Source: Pseudomonadota bacterium
GTDB lineage: Bacteria; Pseudomonadota; Alphaproteobacteria; Caulobacterales; Caulobacteraceae
DNA length: 5,933 nt
Assembly: GCA_023433585.1 (NCBI GenBank)
Contig: JAEZCL010000135.1
Span: 1 to 5,933 of the forward strand
Reading direction: 5' to 3'
Made by a program: the position numbers and the translations under genes. This document shows positions 2,747-5,933 of the stretch, piece by piece (within the stretch, counting starts at the first letter, position 1; the number at the start of each line of letters is the position of its first letter). The notes beneath the pieces are model-generated. The model was not told the DNA's origin and made no database searches. It saw only the letters and a list, made by a program, of their open reading frames with translations.

Positions 2747-5473
2747 ATGATCGACAACAGCTATCTGTTGAGCCTGTTCGGGCAGCCCGGTTTCACCATG
2801 AACGGGCTGGGCGGCGGCGCGCCGTCCGCCGTGAAGCCGAAAGCTCAGCCGACACCGCCGTGGGACACCACCCGCCAGACCCCGCAGAGCGACTTGCTTC
2901 GCGCGGCCCTGGGCGGGCGACGCCTGATGAACGACGGCGCTGCGCGGCTGGATCTTCCAGGCGCATCAGCAGATTACGGACGCCTGTTCACCCTGTACCA
3001 GGGGTTGGCGTCCCTGGCCGCCCTGGCGGATCGGGCGGGCCAGAAATCCGTGCCCTCAACCGAGATGACCCTGCTGGATCGTCGTTTCGAGGCCGGGATG
3101 GCCGAGGTGACGGACTGGCTTTCCCAGGCCGGATTCGACGCCTTCGGCATGGTGCAGGGGACGTCATCGTCCCTGTCCAAGAGCACGGCGGCGGTGGCGC
3201 GTGACACTTCCAAGTCCCTGACCGGCGTGATCCATGAAGGCTCGCCCGGCGATGCCGTGGCCGCCTTCCAGGGCGACGTGCGCTTCCGGATCACGATCGA
3301 TCAGTCGCCGGCGCTGGCGAAGCTGAACCCCAAGGATCCGACCCACATCGACATCGATCTGGCCGAGATGGGCGCCCAGACCCGCAGCCTGACCAACGTC
3401 ATCGCCTTCATCAACGGCAAGCTGGAGGCCGAGGGCGTCCAGACCCGCATCGGCCGCGAGATGATCCCGGCCGAGGAGCGCTCGATCAAGGTCGGCGACA
3501 AGACCGTCGCCCTGCCCAACGGCCCGGATCGCTGGGCCCTGATGGTGCGCGGATCCTCGGTGGAGACGGTGGAGTTCTCGGCGCCGGACGTCGCCGACGC
3601 TGTCTATGTCACGCAAGGAACCGGGACGGGGAACCAGCTGCTCAAGTTCACCGACGGCGGTGTGGCCGGCGCCGCCGGGATCGGCGAGACTCACTGGGTG
3701 GAGGGCCGCCTGGCCCAGGACGCCCTGCCGAGCGGGATCAGCGCCGTTCGCGCCAGCGCCACGGACGCCGACGGCTTCGTCTGGATGGTGGCGGACCTTT
3801 CGGAAGGCTTCGACAACCAGCCCATCAAGGGGACCAGCGACGTCGCCCTGATGAAGTTCGATTCCGCCGGGCGGCTGGTGTTCAGCCGGGCCCTGGGCGC
3901 GGCGGACCAGGCTTCGGGCTATGCGCTGGCGATCTCGGATGACGGGCGGGTGGCGGTGGCGGGATCGGTCACCGGGGCGCTGGACGGCGGCGCCGCCGGC
4001 GCGAACCGGGCGCTGTCGGACAGTTTCGTCACCGTCTACGACCTGAACGGCGTGGAGCAGTGGACCCAGCGGCGCGGCGCCTCGGCCGCCGACGAGGCGA
4101 CCGCCGTGACCTTCGGCCCCGACGGGACGGTCTATGTGGCGGGCCGGGCCCAGTCGGCCATGACGGGCGCCTCGGCCGTGGGGGGCTGGGACGGCTATCT
4201 CCAGGCCTTCAGCCAGCATCAGCCCTATCCCACCGCCCCGATCACCGCCGGCGTGCGGTTCACCGCCCAGTTCGGCACGGCGGGCGAGGATTCGGTCGCC
4301 GCCATCGCGGTGGAGGGGAACGACCTCTACACCGCCGGGATCGAAAACGGCCGGGCGGTGGCGCGCCGCTATGTGCTGGACGGCGAGGGCCAGCCGACGT
4401 TGGCGGCCACGCGCGATCTGGGCGCGGCCTCGGGCGAGATCGCCGGGATCGCAGTGTCGAACGGGCGGGTGATCCTGGCCGGGACCACCCGTAACGACGC
4501 CCTGGTCTCGGGCGCGACGGTGAACACGGCCCATTCCGGCGGAACCGACGCCTTCGTCCTGTCCATGGACGCGGACCTTTCCGGCGCGGGGGACCGGCTG
4601 ACCTTCCACGGCGGGGAGGGGGACGACACGGTCGCGGACGTGAAGGTCCAGGACGGCAAGGTCTGGATCACCGGCGTCGCGGACCGGCCCCTGGGCGCCA
4701 AGGACGAGGATCCGACCCAGGCCTATCTGGCGCGGCTGGACCCGGACACCGGCGCGGTGGAGTGGAGCCGCATCTGGAAAGGGGCGGGGGACCAGGCGGC
4801 GCCCGCCACGATCGCCGTGGCGTCGGGCGGCGCCAGCGTGCTGGACCGGCTGGGCCTGCCCACCGGCGTCATCGCCCAGGAGGATTCCAAGCTTTTGACC
4901 GCCGCGACATCGCTGCGCGTCGGCGATCGGTTCCAGGTGGTCGACGCCAATGGCCGCGCCCGCACGGTGACCATCGAGGCGCGCGACACGCTTCAGACGC
5001 TGGCGCGCAAGATCGAGCAGGCCTCCAACATGCAGCTTCGGGTCACCGTGGCCTCCGAGGGCGGCGAGGTGAGCGGCAAGGACGGCGAGACGACCCTGAC
5101 CATGGGCGGATTCCAGCGCCTGTCGATCCAGACCCGCGACGGGCGCGAGGGCGCTGTGCTCAAGGCCGGCGAGGCCGGGCGCGACGCCCTGGCCGGGCTG
5201 GGGCTGAGCCCCGGATTCGTGGGCCGGACCTCGGGCGACGATGCGAAGAAAACCTATGGGATCGAACTTCCCAACACCCTGAATCTGTCGACCCCCGAGG
5301 CGACCAAGACCGCCGCCGACCTGATCCTGGCGGCCATGCGCGTGGTGCGCGACGCCTATCGCGACCTGGCGCCCAGCAACGCCGTCAACCGGCCCGTGGG
5401 CCAGGCGCCCGCCTATCTGACCGCGCAGATCGCCAATTATCAGGCCGCGCTCAGCCGTCTGACGGGCGGATAG
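2747..5473 (+). CDS. flaEY: FlaEY-like flagellar protein with beta-propeller repeats, 908 aa
   Basis: Probably FlaEY, described in Caulobacter as needed for normal flagellin expression and filament assembly and encoded next to the flagellins. The biochemical function is not established to my knowledge. The start at 2747 is supported by GGAG 6 nt upstream. There is no signal peptide. Residues 1-50 are low complexity and 75-150 are helical. About 180-240 is a module with F-R-I-T-I-D and V-I-A-F-I-N-G-K-L, like the flagellin/FliD IN motif. About 336-697 holds tandem beta-propeller (SBBP-like) repeats, each 'D.F/L...D..G..W...G...D.A..A......VYVAG'; clear copies begin near 365, 425, 483, 539, 602 and 659. 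About 722-765 is a second IN-like module (D-T-L-Q-T-L-A-R-K-I-E-Q-A-S). Related L-G-L-P-T-G-V-I and L-G-L-S-P-G-F-V motifs occur near 701 and 817, and the C-terminus (849-908) is helical. There is no cysteine at all, as is usual for extracellular axial flagellar proteins. I infer it is exported and acts at the filament, perhaps like a cap or chaperone, rather than being a DNA-binding regulator. Confidence 0.85.
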   Translation: MIDNSYLLSLFGQPGFTMNGLGGGAPSAVKPKAQPTPPWDTTRQTPQSDLLRAALGGRRLMNDGAARLDLPGASADYGRLFTLYQGLASLAALADRAGQKSVPSTEMTLLDRRFEAGMAEVTDWLSQAGFDAFGMVQGTSSSLSKSTAAVARDTSKSLTGVIHEGSPGDAVAAFQGDVRFRITIDQSPALAKLNPKDPTHIDIDLAEMGAQTRSLTNVIAFINGKLEAEGVQTRIGREMIPAEERSIKVGDKTVALPNGPDRWALMVRGSSVETVEFSAPDVADAVYVTQGTGTGNQLLKFTDGGVAGAAGIGETHWVEGRLAQDALPSGISAVRASATDADGFVWMVADLSEGFDNQPIKGTSDVALMKFDSAGRLVFSRALGAADQASGYALAISDDGRVAVAGSVTGALDGGAAGANRALSDSFVTVYDLNGVEQWTQRRGASAADEATAVTFGPDGTVYVAGRAQSAMTGASAVGGWDGYLQAFSQHQPYPTAPITAGVRFTAQFGTAGEDSVAAIAVEGNDLYTAGIENGRAVARRYVLDGEGQPTLAATRDLGAASGEIAGIAVSNGRVILAGTTRNDALVSGATVNTAHSGGTDAFVLSMDADLSGAGDRLTFHGGEGDDTVADVKVQDGKVWITGVADRPLGAKDEDPTQAYLARLDPDTGAVEWSRIWKGAGDQAAPATIAVASGGASVLDRLGLPTGVIAQEDSKLLTAATSLRVGDRFQVVDANGRARTVTIEARDTLQTLARKIEQASNMQLRVTVASEGGEVSGKDGETTLTMGGFQRLSIQTRDGREGAVLKAGEAGRDALAGLGLSPGFVGRTSGDDAKKTYGIELPNTLNLSTPEATKTAADLILAAMRVVRDAYRDLAPSNAVNRPVGQAPAYLTAQIANYQAALSRLTGG

Positions 5474-5504
5474 GGGAAAACCCGCACCCGTCCCCGCTTG
5501 TCGG

Positions 5505-5533
5505 TTGACGCCGGGGCCGCGCCGAGGGTTATT
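5505..5533 (+). promoter_or_regulatory. Candidate housekeeping (sigma-73 type) promoter
   Basis: TTGACG (5505-5510) and GTTATT (5528-5533) are separated by 17 bp. The -35 matches the sigma-70-family consensus well, and the -10 is acceptable for the Caulobacter GCTANA type. It lies upstream of the ATG at 5560 in the short gap after flaEY, suggesting that the last gene is transcribed separately from the flagellar unit. The start point would be near 5540, leaving a short leader. Confidence 0.5.
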
Positions 5534-5559
5534 GCCCATATCATCCGCGTGAGAGGCCC

Positions 5560-5933
5560 ATGGCGTTTCCCAACGACAATCGCATCATCCTGGCGCTCGG
5601 CGCCGTGCTGGCCGTGGTGGCGGCCGTGGTCATCGCCCTGATCTTCGGCGCGCGGGGCGGCGATGATGCGCCCCAGACGCCCGAGGAGCGGGCCGGCCTG
5701 CAACTGGACGTGACCGAGGCGCCCGATCTGGAGCCCACGCGCGAGCTGCGCTGTTTCGTGGATGGGCAGTTCGTCGGCATGGCCACCCTGATCGACTGCG
5801 CGCGCCGCAACGGCGTGGCCACCGAGGGGCTGGACGTTGGGCTGGACGAGACCGGCGCCCTGGCCGCCGCACCCACCGCCGCCTTCGCGCCGCCGCCCGC
5901 CGAGCCGCTGCCGGCGCTGATCGAGAAGCACGA
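5560..5933 (+). CDS. Single-pass membrane protein of unknown function (3'-truncated)
   Basis: The ATG at 5560 opens a frame of 124 full codons that runs off the window. It starts MAFPNDNR. Residues about 9-29 form one strongly hydrophobic segment (Ile/Leu/Ala/Val/Gly), followed by G-A-R-G-G-D-D: an N-terminal membrane anchor with the rest most likely periplasmic. Next comes an acidic, proline-containing linker (about 35-60), a compact region with two cysteines, R-E-L-R-C-F-V-D-G-Q-F-V-G and L-I-D-C-A-R-R-N-G-V (Cys65 and Cys80), which could form a disulphide, and a Pro/Ala-rich tail. GAGAGG (5551-5556) is a rather close ribosome site (3 nt). High GC at third codon positions supports coding. 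I do not recognise the family. Unlike the flagellar proteins before it, it has cysteines and apparently its own promoter, so it is probably not a filament component. Confidence 0.75.
   Translation, partial: MAFPNDNRIILALGAVLAVVAAVVIALIFGARGGDDAPQTPEERAGLQLDVTEAPDLEPTRELRCFVDGQFVGMATLIDCARRNGVATEGLDVGLDETGALAAAPTAAFAPPPAEPLPALIEKH

Noticed and set aside
4060..4494. A 144-codon + strand frame inside flaEY as a separate gene
   Set aside because: It lies out of frame within the propeller repeats and reads as an Arg/Gly-rich shadow; the flaEY frame is uninterrupted.
2747..5473. Tandem nucleotide repeats or CRISPR-like array in the propeller region
   Set aside because: Periodicity is only at the protein level (about 55-60 residues per repeat); the DNA copies are too divergent and there are no spacers.
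5474..5483. GGG-AAAA-CCC after the flaEY stop as a terminator
   Set aside because: A 3-bp stem with no T-tract is too weak to support termination.
3164..5539. A 791-codon open frame on the minus strand opposite flaEY
   Set aside because: It is the antisense shadow of a GC-rich gene with strong third-position G/C bias. The predicted protein is Arg/Gly/His/Ala-rich with no domain pattern, while the + strand product has clear propeller repeats.

Overview
The window is GC-rich (roughly two-thirds G+C) and carries a late flagellar locus of the Caulobacterales type (Caulobacter, Brevundimonas, Phenylobacterium and relatives). The main evidence is two short (~277 aa) alphaproteobacterial flagellins whose D0/D1 ends closely resemble Caulobacter FljK/FljL/FljJ as I remember them, a FlaG-family protein between them, and a 908-aa FlaEY-like protein directly downstream. 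The first flagellin also has a textbook Caulobacter late-flagellar promoter: a sigma-54 -24/-12 element, an IHF-like site upstream of it and a candidate FlbD (ftr-like) site further up. The genus assignment is inference.

Layout, left to right. (1) 2-247: the 3' end of a small proline-rich protein with a lipobox-like IAAC, possibly an Rz1/LysC-type outer spanin, so the flagellar locus may border phage-related DNA. (2) 248-488: a hairpin, then the sigma-54 promoter region and a ~60-nt 5' UTR made of three mini-hairpins. (3) 489-1322: major flagellin, FljK/FljL type, ending at a strong 3' hairpin. (4) 1409-1693: FlaG. (5) 1694-1830: leader region with a 20-codon mini-ORF, a 20-bp near-palindrome containing a TTAACCAT CtrA-type half-site, and a strong GC hairpin covering the next Shine-Dalgarno. 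(6) 1831-2667: second flagellin, FljJ type. (7) 2747-5473: FlaEY-like protein, a beta-propeller flanked by flagellin/FliD-like modules and entirely free of cysteine. (8) 5505-5933: a housekeeping-type promoter candidate and the 5' part of a single-pass membrane protein that runs off the window.

All complete genes are on the + strand and form one functional unit: two filament subunits, a filament-associated regulator of length or assembly (FlaG), and FlaEY, needed for normal flagellin production or filament assembly in Caulobacter. The start codons of both flagellins and FlaEY each sit just after an RNA hairpin that overlaps the ribosome binding site. This fits the known post-transcriptional control of flagellin mRNA in Caulobacter (FlbT/FlaF), although flbT and flaF are not in the window. 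The most interesting leads are the recurrent hairpins at translation starts, the cysteine-free propeller-containing FlaEY as a possible exported axial or cap-like protein, and the mini-ORF/palindrome leader before the second flagellin.
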